From UBA11540 sp045536425 (GTDB lineage Bacteria > Bacillota > Clostridia > Oscillospirales > Ruminococcaceae), in contig JAZSNN010000031.1 in the NCBI GenBank assembly GCA_045536425.1, forward strand, positions 62,001 through 126,000: a stretch of DNA of 64,000 bases, given 5' to 3'. Positions 17,297 through 24,782 of this stretch are shown piece by piece. Numbering within the stretch: the stretch's first letter is position 1; each line of letters begins with the position of its first letter. Under the pieces are notes generated by a model. The model made no database searches, had not been told where the DNA came from, and was given only the letters and a program-made list of their open reading frames with translations. The translations under genes and the position numbers were made by a program.

Positions 17297-17647
17297 TTAC
17301 AGATTATACTTTTCTTTTGTTGTGTTTATAGAAGAAATCAATATGCGTCTGATTTTTCCACAGTCGTTTTTAAGTTCGGAACACTGTTTGCTATCAACTA
17401 TATTCGTTTTTGAAAAGAGTTCCAACCAATATTCTGTTTCGTAACATTCCTTTAACGCTATTTGGAGTTTTGAAACAAAATCAGCCTTGCTTTGTGCGTA
17501 ATTTGCTTCGTGAATATTCGCACCTATACTTGTTCCGCTTCTTAGAATCTGATTTTTCAAAGCACTTCTTCCTTGAATTTGGTCTGTCGTTTTTACAATC
17601 TTTACCGCAAACTCAACAGAGAGTTCTATTAACAGGTTGTCAGACAT
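17297..17647 (-). CDS. Four-helix-bundle protein of the 23S rRNA intervening-sequence (S23) family
   Basis: 116 residues from the ATG at 17645-17647 with AAGGAG upstream. LRSGTSIGANIHEANYAQS is the family hallmark, followed by the ALKECYETEYWLELF helix. Family members occur in rRNA intervening sequences, and the related bAvd works with diversity-generating retroelements; no reverse transcriptase is seen here. The gene lies outside any rRNA gene. Its leader is a 200-bp array of variable hairpins (17663-17868). Function in this context is unknown. Confidence 0.85.
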   Translation of the reverse strand: MSDNLLIELSVEFAVKIVKTTDQIQGRSALKNQILRSGTSIGANIHEANYAQSKADFVSKLQIALKECYETEYWLELFSKTNIVDSKQCSELKNDCGKIRRILISSINTTKEKYNL

Positions 17648-17662
17648 ATTTTTCTCCTTTTG

Positions 17663-17868
17663 ATGAAATGCGCTTTGCGCATGAAATGAATTCTTCATGA
17701 AATGCAGCCACGGCTGCATGAAATAAAATTTGCCCAAATTTAATTTTTCAAACAATGTGCCACATCCGAAACGGATGTGGCACATTTCATGCTTTAGCAT
17801 TTAATTCACAGCGTGAATTTCATTTGCCGTGAGGCAAATTTCATTACAAATAATCTGCGATTATTTGT
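17663..17868. repeat. Array of variable hairpins separated by a constant 7-mer
   Basis: On the plus strand ATGAAAT occurs at 17663, 17681, 17697 and 17718, and its reverse complement ATTTCAT (or ATTTAAT) at 17784, 17799, 17817 and 17838. Between them lie different short palindromes: GCGC-TTT-GCGC, GAA-TTC-TTC, GCAGCC-AC-GGCTGC, a central TGTGCCACATCCG/CGGATGTGGCACA stem (17756-17784), GC-TTTA-GC, TTCAC-AGC-GTGAA, TTGCC-GTGA-GGCAA and CAAATAATC-TGC-GATTATTTG. The whole is therefore a large inverted repeat whose rungs carry hairpins. It ends directly at the ribosome site of the S23 gene. Confidence 0.8.
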
Positions 17869-17957
17869 TAAGTGCTTCGTTTACTGCAACTGCGCAAGCA
17901 ACTGTCATACCAACCATGGGGTTGTTACCAGCGCCGATGAGACCCATCATCTCAACG
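17861..17957 (-). pseudogene. 3'-terminal remnant of the GGGtGRT gene (left attachment copy)
   Basis: The last 31 codons and TAA stop of the GGGtGRT gene are preserved in frame (VEMMGLIGAGNNPMVGMTV... to EALNK) but nothing upstream. The full gene lies at 34509. Nucleotide differences from the full copy are synonymous. This is the footprint left when the element joined the 3' end of the gene. Confidence 0.85.
17868..17957. repeat. Left attachment-site repeat (attL-like), 90 bp
   Basis: Matches 34516-34605 in direct orientation over 90 bp with three mismatches, starting TTAAGTGCTTCGTTTACTGC and ending CATCATCTCAACG. Similarity stops sharply at both ends. Confidence 0.85.
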
Positions 17958-18090
17958 CATATTGAACCAGTAGATAAAACAACTCCACAAATATAGCCCG
18001 AAAGTCTTTGTAAAACCTAATCTTTAAACGTCAAATCAAATACACCAAACACATCGTTTTAAGTTTCCTTAAACGCATTATAACGTGTTT

Positions 18091-20214
18091 TCACACATTT
18101 GTAAGCTCTTTATCAATTTCATCTTGTATTTGGCTCATTTCTTCCAACAGTTCCTCTGATCGATCATATAGACGCTTAATTTGAGCATCTATATCTTTCA
18201 AAATCTTCAACTTAACGAAAAACTTGATAATGATAGCCTCTGATACCCATTTCAAGAATCGTGAAACGAATTTCAATTTAGTTCCCAACCAACTAGCACC
18301 CGCTGAAACAACTATGCTTAAAAACCAAAAGAGCATTTGATGTTCAGAGTACCAATAATCAAGAGAATCAATAAACGGAAGTGCACAAAACAGCAAACGT
18401 AATAACAACAAGAAAAGAAGAACTCCCAAGCAGACAGTAGTTACACGAACTCTATTAGTTTTTTTACTATCAAGAGCAATTGCCTGGTTTGTAAATGAAT
18501 CGTATTTTGTTTGCTTGTCATTTTTCCTATCAGTCAATGACTTTATAAGTTTTTCTGTTTGTATACTCAAAAGACTCTTTGTGTCATTAAAGGCACGAGA
18601 TAAATTGTCTTTTTCAGTAATATGCGACCTAATACTTTGTTCTTGCTCCGCAATTTTCTTTTGGCTTCTTTCAAAGTTTTCTTGAGATTCACTTAACATT
18701 TGATCGAATTTGTGATCTACTTCTTCGCTATCTTCAGAAAGTAAATCTTGAATGCTCAAAAGTCTTTGGGAAAGCACAAGAGAAAGTTTTTTTAGTTTAG
18801 GCTCATCGCCAGACAAGCGTTCTTTTTGCCGCTCAATTTCTTTGGAAATCTTAACATAATCTCCGTTTGTTACCAAGCCTTGACTCTTAAACGCAATGAC
18901 AGTATTAAAAAAGCCATCTAGTGAAGCTTTTTTAGGGTTGCACAACCACATAACAGTTGCCAATTGAGCCTCAGTAATACACTCAGGAACATTTTTGTGC
19001 GAATTTTTTACATTCCAATTTGTAAGCCTATTATCGTCAGTTAAAACCCACCAATTAGCTTGATCTGCTTTATACAGGGACTTAGGACGATTAGAGTTCA
19101 CCACATGCACTAGCAATAAGTCGTGTGCTATACCATTGGAAGATGAATTAAGTTTAACTTCCTGCAGTGAATTAAATTCATCACTGTTGATATCAATCAA
19201 ATCAATGTTAAAAATATTCTCATCGACAAAACGAACCTTATATTTGTTAACCAAAATATCTTCCAGTTCATCAATGATAAGTTCTAATTTTGCCGACGTC
19301 AAAGACCTCCTGATGAAAGCCGATGCAAGTCCCGTAAACCCTTCTTCTCCGTATGAACGCAGAACTGTATTTGTAGTTTCTGTAGTATAAGTGGAAAACG
19401 ATCTAATGGTATCTGCTATTTGCTTTATAGTATCTTTGCAAACCCAAAATGTACAGCCCATGTCCGATAGTGCCTCATATGTATCCTGTGCCGCCTGATG
19501 TTCAAGACTTGTTTGTAAGTCTAACAATCTAAAAATATAGTTGCTATCTAGCAAGGCGTTTCCTATACGAAACTCTTCGTTTGAACTTGAAACAAATTGT
19601 TCATTTGAAATAATAATACTAGACAAAACAATTCCTGCGAATATTTCCTTCATAAATTTGTAATGAACCGTATCATTTTTTCTCTCTTCAAGCAGAAATT
19701 CAGTCAAGTCAATAAACAACTCTTCTACTTCATCATCTATTTCCATATTAGATTGATAATTTATGAAAGAATTGAACTCTATTGCATTTTTTTGTAAAAA
19801 TTCAATTATTCCTTTCGAAATTACATTTCTCTCAAAAGAATGTCCTTTTTTTCTGCAAAAAATATCAACATCGCTAAGGAGTGCACGCAACTTAAAATCG
19901 TGTTCCTCCTTTATGGAATACGATTTTAAAGTTTCTTTATTAATTTGGATGCATTCATTCTTAAGTTTTTCTATTTTTCCTTGCCTTTGCAAAATCCTAA
20001 GCAATTGGTTAAGTATAGCCGAATGAATGCGATATCCATATATTTCTTCGTATGTATCGTTTATATTAACTTCCTCAACATAATTTTTGTCGATACTGAA
20101 CAAGGCATGTTCTACTAAAGGAAGAAAGCTATCAAGTAACTTGCTATTCGAGTCATATTTAGTTGAAATTACCACATATGAAATAATATTGAATTGTGCA
20201 TCCATACCCAACAT
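18091..20214 (-). CDS. PIN-like domain protein with coiled coil and two C-terminal membrane helices
   Basis: 707 residues; AAGGAG lies 8 bp before the ATG. Residues about 1-215 are helical with no recognised family. Residues about 220-420 look like a PIN nuclease fold: NALLDSNYIFRLLDL supplies a first acidic residue, AHDLLLVHVV a middle one, and WWVLTDDNRLTNW the closing acidic pair. A long coiled coil (about 460-590) is followed by two membrane helices (about 600-625 and 640-660) and a short basic coiled tail. The arrangement suggests a membrane-tethered RNase. As cargo on a mobile element, an antiphage or abortive role is plausible but unproven. Confidence 0.65.
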   Translation of the reverse strand: MLGMDAQFNIISYVVISTKYDSNSKLLDSFLPLVEHALFSIDKNYVEEVNINDTYEEIYGYRIHSAILNQLLRILQRQGKIEKLKNECIQINKETLKSYSIKEEHDFKLRALLSDVDIFCRKKGHSFERNVISKGIIEFLQKNAIEFNSFINYQSNMEIDDEVEELFIDLTEFLLEERKNDTVHYKFMKEIFAGIVLSSIIISNEQFVSSSNEEFRIGNALLDSNYIFRLLDLQTSLEHQAAQDTYEALSDMGCTFWVCKDTIKQIADTIRSFSTYTTETTNTVLRSYGEEGFTGLASAFIRRSLTSAKLELIIDELEDILVNKYKVRFVDENIFNIDLIDINSDEFNSLQEVKLNSSSNGIAHDLLLVHVVNSNRPKSLYKADQANWWVLTDDNRLTNWNVKNSHKNVPECITEAQLATVMWLCNPKKASLDGFFNTVIAFKSQGLVTNGDYVKISKEIERQKERLSGDEPKLKKLSLVLSQRLLSIQDLLSEDSEEVDHKFDQMLSESQENFERSQKKIAEQEQSIRSHITEKDNLSRAFNDTKSLLSIQTEKLIKSLTDRKNDKQTKYDSFTNQAIALDSKKTNRVRVTTVCLGVLLFLLLLRLLFCALPFIDSLDYWYSEHQMLFWFLSIVVSAGASWLGTKLKFVSRFLKWVSEAIIIKFFVKLKILKDIDAQIKRLYDRSEELLEEMSQIQDEIDKELTNV

Positions 20215-20267
20215 ATTTTGTGCTCCTTTGTGCTTTTTCTACATTATAGCACACAATTAGACACAAA

Positions 20268-20474
20268 TCAATCGAGATGATTGATGTCGTTTATACGGAT
20301 CGCCTCAATCTTGTTGTGTTTTGCAAAACAATCTAGCTTTAGTGGTAATGAATATTTTGTTATATTTTGTATAACAAATCTGTTCTCATAAAAATACACA
20401 ATGTACAAAGCATCATTGTCGAATTTCAAAATATCTCCCGCACGAATTTGATTGTTCAATTTATCCACAAACAT
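20268..20474 (-). CDS. Small beta-rich protein, unknown
   Basis: 68 residues; GGAG sits 7 bp before the ATG. The pattern (MFVDKLNNQIRAGDILKF, YIVYFYENRFVIQN) suggests a small SH3- or KOW-like beta barrel. It lies 54 bp upstream of the PIN-like gene on the same strand and may be co-transcribed with it. No family recognised. Confidence 0.5.
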   Translation of the reverse strand: MFVDKLNNQIRAGDILKFDNDALYIVYFYENRFVIQNITKYSLPLKLDCFAKHNKIEAIRINDINHLD

Positions 20475-20638
20475 TGTACCACTCCACTTTATAATCTTAA
20501 TATATTATAATCATACGACACCAATAAACATTCTTGACACACAAACTCACGCTTATTTCTTTTCGCTAAATTATGTAGATAGCATTATTTTGTGCTCTGA
20601 TGCTATAAATATAATTTTAAAAAGGATTTGAAAACACT

Positions 20639-21001
20639 ATGGATAAACAAGAAAACAACATCAATAAAGCCGCTGAAACCCTAACCAAAGAACTAGATAA
20701 CATGAGTGCCGAGGGACTACACGATTTCTTCATGTTCTTCTATAAGTTGAATCACCAGCACTATAACATGATTGTCCCAGACAAGTTCGAAGAATTTCTT
20801 GAAGCCTTTGACAGTAATCCATTTAAGATTAATGACGATAAGGCGTTTAGAAAGCAACTGATAGATAATATCATCAAGTATGCTTTCGATCATATGAGTT
20901 TGATAACTGCTGCCGTACTGATCAAAAAGAAGTTTACGGTAGAGGAAATTACACAAAATTACTACTCTATTATTGACGCATTCACAAACGAATGGTTTTA
21001 A
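20639..21001 (+). CDS. Small helical protein of the element (paralogue A)
   Basis: 120 residues, all helical and acidic, with no membrane segment. The C-terminal IKKKFTVEEITQNY resembles IKKDYTLNQVINNL in the protein at 21285. Both genes also share the leader AAAGGA(C/T)TT(A/G)AAAAC(G/A)(T/C)T directly before the ATG, which suggests duplication or common control. A terminator follows at 21062. Function unknown. Confidence 0.6.
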   Translation: MDKQENNINKAAETLTKELDNMSAEGLHDFFMFFYKLNHQHYNMIVPDKFEEFLEAFDSNPFKINDDKAFRKQLIDNIIKYAFDHMSLITAAVLIKKKFTVEEITQNYYSIIDAFTNEWF

Positions 21002-21061
21002 TTTACTTTTGCACACATATTGATAGCACAAAATATCAATTTTTGTTGTCGCAACAAAAAG

Positions 21062-21097
21062 AAAAGCTGATGATTTCTTATAAATCGTCAGCTTTTT
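21062..21097 (+). terminator. Intrinsic terminator
   Basis: AAAAGCTGATGATTT and AAATCGTCAGCTTTT form a 15-bp stem with one mismatch, ending in a T-run. Confidence 0.75.
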
Positions 21098-21284
21098 AAA
21101 TTTTTTAATTATTTTTTGAAAATTCTAAAAATTTGAAAACTTTACCGTATTATATGTTAAGGAGGTTATTATAATTAAAGTTAATTAAAAATTTTGTGAT
21201 TTAATTAAAAGTATTAAAATTTATTGATTTTAGAATTAGTATTTATTTTATGAAATTTATTTAATGAAAGGACTTAAAAACGTT

Positions 21285-21608
21285 ATGTTTAAAAAATTTA
21301 GTTTAAAAACTATTCAACAACAGCTCTCAACTCTAACCTATGATCAAATCGAATTGCTCTTCTTTACGTTCAAGCAACTCAATCTCGACCGTAATTTCTT
21401 TTCAACCGAAAAGTCTCACATGAAATTTATCGTCGATCTATTCGAACTTCCATGTAACAGAAACCCCTCATCTTTTAAGACCTTTATTACATATTCCATC
21501 CCCAAGTATACCTCCAAATCAAAATACCCTCGATTACTACAAACTATAGAAATGATAAAAAAAGATTACACCCTCAATCAAGTAATCAATAACCTTATCA
21601 AAAAATAA
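21285..21608 (+). CDS. Small helical protein of the element (paralogue B)
   Basis: 107 residues from the ATG at 21285, chosen because the preceding AAAGGACTTAAAAACGTT matches the leader of the gene at 20639. The upstream in-frame ATG at 21264 would place that leader inside the coding region. N-terminal pattern QLSTLTYDQIELLFFTFKQL parallels ELDNMSAEGLHDFFMFFYKL of paralogue A. Basic C-terminus. Function unknown. Confidence 0.55.
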   Translation: MFKKFSLKTIQQQLSTLTYDQIELLFFTFKQLNLDRNFFSTEKSHMKFIVDLFELPCNRNPSSFKTFITYSIPKYTSKSKYPRLLQTIEMIKKDYTLNQVINNLIKK

Positions 21609-21618
21609 CTAAACTTAA

Positions 21619-21651
21619 GACGTTCTTGCAACCTTTTATTGCAAGAACGTC
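21619..21651 (+). terminator. Intrinsic terminator
   Basis: GACGTTCTTGCAA, 7-nt loop, TTGCAAGAACGTC (13 bp, perfect), followed by TTTTCTTTT. Confidence 0.85.
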
Positions 21652-21659
21652 TTTTCTTT

Positions 21660-21985
21660 TGCCAAATTAATATCACTTATATAAAGTCTTAACCTTACAT
21701 ACTATTTTGTTCATAAGACCCCTTTTGTTCAATTTTCGAACAACCATTTTATTTTTATTCATATTACTCAAGATACAGCTAATACATTTTCTAAATAAAA
21801 CTATTATAAATTTTTACCCAAAAATTTATAATATAAATATTATTAATTTAATATTATTAATTTATTATTATTTTTATTTAAAATATCAACCATATACATC
21901 CAAAAACTTAACCACCGCACATCAAAAATCCAACCATATACATCCAAAAATCCGACCATTCAAATTTTGCACCAAACTTGTATAT
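21660..21985. other. AT-rich, G-poor non-coding stretch with a 20-bp direct repeat; possible replication origin
   Basis: No credible gene: the one open frame is a run of Ile, Leu, Tyr and Asn codons in pure AT sequence. CAACCATATACATCCAAAAA occurs exactly at 21887-21906 and 21931-21950 (44-bp period), with a partial copy (CATCAAAAATCCAACC) between them. The stretch lies next to a winged-helix replication-type gene at 22019. AT-rich DNA plus iteron-like repeats plus an initiator-like gene is the usual layout of a plasmid or island origin. Inference only. Confidence 0.4.
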
Positions 21986-21992
21986 AATAAAA

Positions 21993-22011
21993 GCCCGCGC
22001 AAAGTGCGGGC
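21993..22011 (-). terminator. Terminator of the winged-helix gene
   Basis: GCCCGCGC, AAA, GTGCGGGC-type stem, followed on the minus strand by TTTTATTATA. Confidence 0.75.
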
Positions 22012-22018
22012 AAAATGT

Positions 22019-22411
22019 TTAAAAAGAAAACTGAAACTTTTCGTTCTCCTCTTCGTTCGAATTTGAATTTAATCTAAAATCACTATATAACTTGTTAAAT
22101 GCCGCTGGATCGAATTTAAAATATCTCTTCTTTGGCATCCCATGATATTTAACTTTAATGATACCATATGTTTCAAGTTCTTTACACGAAACCAATTGTT
22201 GATGTTTACTTAACCCCGTATTGTAATACATATTCTCAACCGTACTAAAGAACCAACCACCCTGTTGTAATCCGCCATGTTCTTTCCAATATGTATATTC
22301 AGAATATATTTCCGATAACATAACCGCCGTATTTAAATTAAACTTTCGAATAAACGGTCGCGGAAGTCTAACAAAATCACTTTCGAACATCTTATCTAAT
22401 TTACTTTTCAT
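22019..22411 (-). CDS. Winged-helix protein of replication-initiator/replisome-organiser type
   Basis: 130 residues. FVRLPRPFIRKFNLNTAVML, a glycine-rich turn, GWFFSTVENMYYNTGLSKHQQ and GIIKVKYHGMPKKRYFKF follow the N-terminal winged-helix pattern seen in phage replication proteins and RepA-N/DnaD-like initiators. Only the DNA-binding half is present; no ATPase or DnaD C-terminal domain follows. The ribosome site is weak, so the start is uncertain. The probable job is binding the repeats at 21887-21950. Confidence 0.65.
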   Translation of the reverse strand: MKSKLDKMFESDFVRLPRPFIRKFNLNTAVMLSEIYSEYTYWKEHGGLQQGGWFFSTVENMYYNTGLSKHQQLVSCKELETYGIIKVKYHGMPKKRYFKFDPAAFNKLYSDFRLNSNSNEEENEKFQFSF

Positions 22412-22588
22412 ATAACAATATAAGTAGATCTTAAAATTTTATATATAGATATAATAAACCCACTTATCCTTTCAAAATACTATACAGTATTTTTAAAAGA
22501 ATCAAATCAAACAAAAAACAATACGCTAAATTAATTGAATAAATCAAAAGCCCGAGATAGATCTATTAACATCAGAAAGATAATCATT

Positions 22589-23062
22589 ATGAAAACAACG
22601 AATCGAACAAAATCAGATTTACAAAGACTGATTAAAGAATCCCTCGTCAAACTAGACGCAAGACAATTCAAAACACTTTATGCCATTATTGTTCATTGTC
22701 GCGCACATGATAAACATTTTATAAGCACACAGAACTTCTTCAACCTCTGGTGCGAACTTAATATTCTATGTGCCGACTTTGACGAAAGTTTTCCTAGTCC
22801 GTACGACGATCACTTACTACTCAAATCCTTCTGCAGTGCTCACCCGTATTATTTTATAGATATATTACCATTAGACCTAATCGAAAAACTCTTTTCAGAA
22901 CACTTAGACCTAAACTTAAACATATTATTGAATCTAATTCAAACCATATATGAACAAGATTCTAAAGCCGCACACCAGTATATTATAGATGAATTCAACA
23001 TTGAGCACACCGCAGATAAACTTGTTGCCGACTTGGAAGCGCACATCAAATATTACTCATGA
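22589..23062 (+). CDS. Small helical protein of the element (possible paralogue C)
   Basis: 157 residues from the ATG at 22589 (MKTTNRTKSDLQRLI); an upstream non-ATG start would add a basic tail without support. Repeating short helices rich in Leu and His. The N-terminal LIKESLVKLDARQFKTLY resembles the starts of the proteins at 20639 and 21285 in spacing of hydrophobic positions, but the match is weak. Function unknown. Confidence 0.55.
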   Translation: MKTTNRTKSDLQRLIKESLVKLDARQFKTLYAIIVHCRAHDKHFISTQNFFNLWCELNILCADFDESFPSPYDDHLLLKSFCSAHPYYFIDILPLDLIEKLFSEHLDLNLNILLNLIQTIYEQDSKAAHQYIIDEFNIEHTADKLVADLEAHIKYYS

Positions 23063-23068
23063 ATTTGT

Positions 23069-23099
23069 TTAGGGCCATAGTTAAAAACTATAGCCCTAA
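23069..23099 (+). terminator. Intrinsic terminator
   Basis: TTAGGGCCATAGTT and AACTATAGCCCTAA with one mismatch, followed by CTATTCTATTTTT. Confidence 0.7.
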
Positions 23100-23155
23100 C
23101 TATTCTATTTTTACAAACTATTCAATCGACTTAAGTTGTATATTTTTTAGATTTA

Positions 23156-23647
23156 TTATGATTCTGTTAGTGTGTAACAAGCACTATTATATTCACCATT
23201 TTTATCAACATAATATTTCAACATACAATAATCAAAATCGTCTATACTTGAAGTTTCTTCAAAAACAACTTTATATTTTCTTTTCTCAAATTTGTCGAAA
23301 TCGTACTCTTCTACCGTATACAGTTTTCTTTCAGCAACACCTTTTACGTTTTCATCCTTACAGCCCGAAGCTGCAGCGCAAGTAGCAGGCATCCATTTTT
23401 TATTTTCATCTGTTTCTTTCACAAGAGTTTCGCAAAATGTTGATTCAGTATATTTCATAATAAGACTATCTCTAACTACAAGTAGAAACTCGTCACTCCA
23501 ATCGAGCACTGATGGTAGATCACCCTTTTCACCCGTACAACCAAAATAAACCTTGGGGACTTGATAAGAAATATCACCATCACTAACAAAATCTTTCTTT
23601 TCAATTTCTGGTCTCATAGGAACCGAACCATTAAAATAATTATTCAT
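23156..23647 (-). CDS. Hypothetical protein of the element
   Basis: 163 residues, acidic, with a mid-protein Cys-rich stretch (PATCAAASGCKDENV) and no signal peptide. AAAGG lies upstream of the ATG. It is 99 bp downstream of the DUF669 gene and probably in its transcript. I do not recognise a family. Confidence 0.5.
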   Translation of the reverse strand: MNNYFNGSVPMRPEIEKKDFVSDGDISYQVPKVYFGCTGEKGDLPSVLDWSDEFLLVVRDSLIMKYTESTFCETLVKETDENKKWMPATCAAASGCKDENVKGVAERKLYTVEEYDFDKFEKRKYKVVFEETSSIDDFDYCMLKYYVDKNGEYNSACYTLTES

Positions 23648-23746
23648 ATTTTTTACCTTTCCGCCTTAATAGGCATTTCAAATTTTTTTAATATTTTTTG
23701 TTTTGGGGCTATATTGTTGATTTATAGTCCCTATGTTGTTGATAAC

Positions 23747-24280
23747 TTAGAACTTTAATCCATCAAACACCAACTGACGCTGAGAAGGCACAGGTGGAAC
23801 ATACTCGTTAGGCATAGGCGAAGTATTGTTAAATGAATATCCAGTCACCGACTTCTGATAAGTACTTGTACAGGATACCGGATCTCTCCACTCGGGAAGC
23901 TTAGCCTGATAAGCACGAGTAATACAAAAGAGCACCTTTGCATAGACAGCGCCATTATAGCTATCGTGCTTAACTCTTACAGCTCCGTCTTTACCAACCC
24001 AAGACTCATAGTCATTAAGGTCATAGTTGGTGATTCCAAAGGACTCAAAGAACTTGCCGAGATGATGATTGGTTTTCTCGGGGTTGCTAGGGTCTAGAAT
24101 GATTCGATGCCAAAGTTTTCCTGGATAGCCAGACACATCAAGCATAATCTCAAATCCATCGTTGCCCGAGCTATAGGTTTTAATTGTTACTTTGCTCACT
24201 ACTACTCTGTGGTCTCCCTCAGGGATGAGGGTATTCTCGTTAATCTTAAAGTCTGCTGCGTTATAATTCCATGTAATCAT
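23747..24280 (-). CDS. DUF669-family phage-type protein
   Basis: 177 residues; AAAGGAG lies before the ATG. The N-terminus MITWNYNAADFKINENTLIPEGDHRVVV and the internal LDVSGYPGKLWHRIILDPSN fit DUF669. Members sit among phage recombination and replication genes and are thought to act on single-stranded DNA. The C-terminal 40 residues are Pro/Ser/Asn-rich and disordered, like an SSB tail. Supports a phage-like replication module on this element. Confidence 0.7.
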   Translation of the reverse strand: MITWNYNAADFKINENTLIPEGDHRVVVSKVTIKTYSSGNDGFEIMLDVSGYPGKLWHRIILDPSNPEKTNHHLGKFFESFGITNYDLNDYESWVGKDGAVRVKHDSYNGAVYAKVLFCITRAYQAKLPEWRDPVSCTSTYQKSVTGYSFNNTSPMPNEYVPPVPSQRQLVFDGLKF

Positions 24281-24329
24281 TTTTTGCTCCTTTGATTTAA
24301 TAAAATTTTATATAAGTATTTAGCCGTTT

Positions 24330-24560
24330 TAACGTCGGCCGCACGTATAACAAAAAATATAAAACAACTACAAAATCCAATATTCAATTTCCAAAGATCA
24401 ATTCAAAAAATACAAACACCAAAAACCACTTAACTCAAACTAAACCACCAAAAACCACACCCCACTTTCTAAACACCAACCAAACAACCACTCCTTTTAT
24501 ACTTTTATAAAAACAAACAATAACCACCCCCAAAAAAATTTGTATATAGTACAATACGGT
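24330..24560 (-). other. Cytosine-free leader-like stretch upstream of the DUF669 gene
   Basis: Between 24361 and 24530 the plus strand contains a single G, so an RNA read from the minus strand would be almost free of C. CCAAAAACCAC-type words recur. Together with 24281-24329 it forms the 5' region of the DUF669 transcript. No gene is visible. It may stay unstructured or bind a single-strand-binding protein. Confidence 0.4.
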
Positions 24561-24609
24561 AAAATTTCTTATAATTTTGCATTTTTGTAAAAAATTTTAA
24601 AAAAAAAGC

Positions 24610-24653
24610 TATAAAGACTCCGCACCTTAAAAACAAAGTGCGGAGTCTTTATA
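24610..24653 (-). terminator. Long perfect hairpin, terminator on the minus strand
   Basis: TATAAAGACTCCGCAC and GTGCGGAGTCTTTATA (16-bp perfect stem, 12-nt loop). On the minus strand it is followed by GCTTTTTTTTT. It would stop transcripts entering from the resolvase promoter side and insulate the DUF669 unit. Confidence 0.7.
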
Positions 24654-24782
24654 AATTTACAGTATCAAAAGAAACCTTAAAGATTTTGTATTAAAAGGGG
24701 CTCCCGAAACAAGCAAAACACGACATAATATAAGTATAAAAAGAAGCTTTAGTTTGTTTCAATACTGAATCAGGAGGCCAAC

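Noticed and set aside
17297..17647. Diversity-generating retroelement accessory (bAvd)
   Set aside because: No reverse transcriptase gene and no template/variable repeat pair is visible in the neighbourhood, so the S23 family is the safer call.
17648..17800. N-terminal extension of the S23 protein through the hairpin array
   Set aside because: The frame happens to be open through the array, but the ribosome site and family start are at 17647.
17663..17868. CRISPR array
   Set aside because: The constant part is only 7 nt and the variable parts are short palindromes, not unique 30-40 nt spacers; repeat orientation inverts midway and no cas genes are present.
21707..22066. 119-residue open frame
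   Set aside because: Made of Ile, Leu, Tyr, Asn and Lys codons in nearly pure AT sequence, no ribosome site, overlaps a terminator and the winged-helix gene on the other strand.
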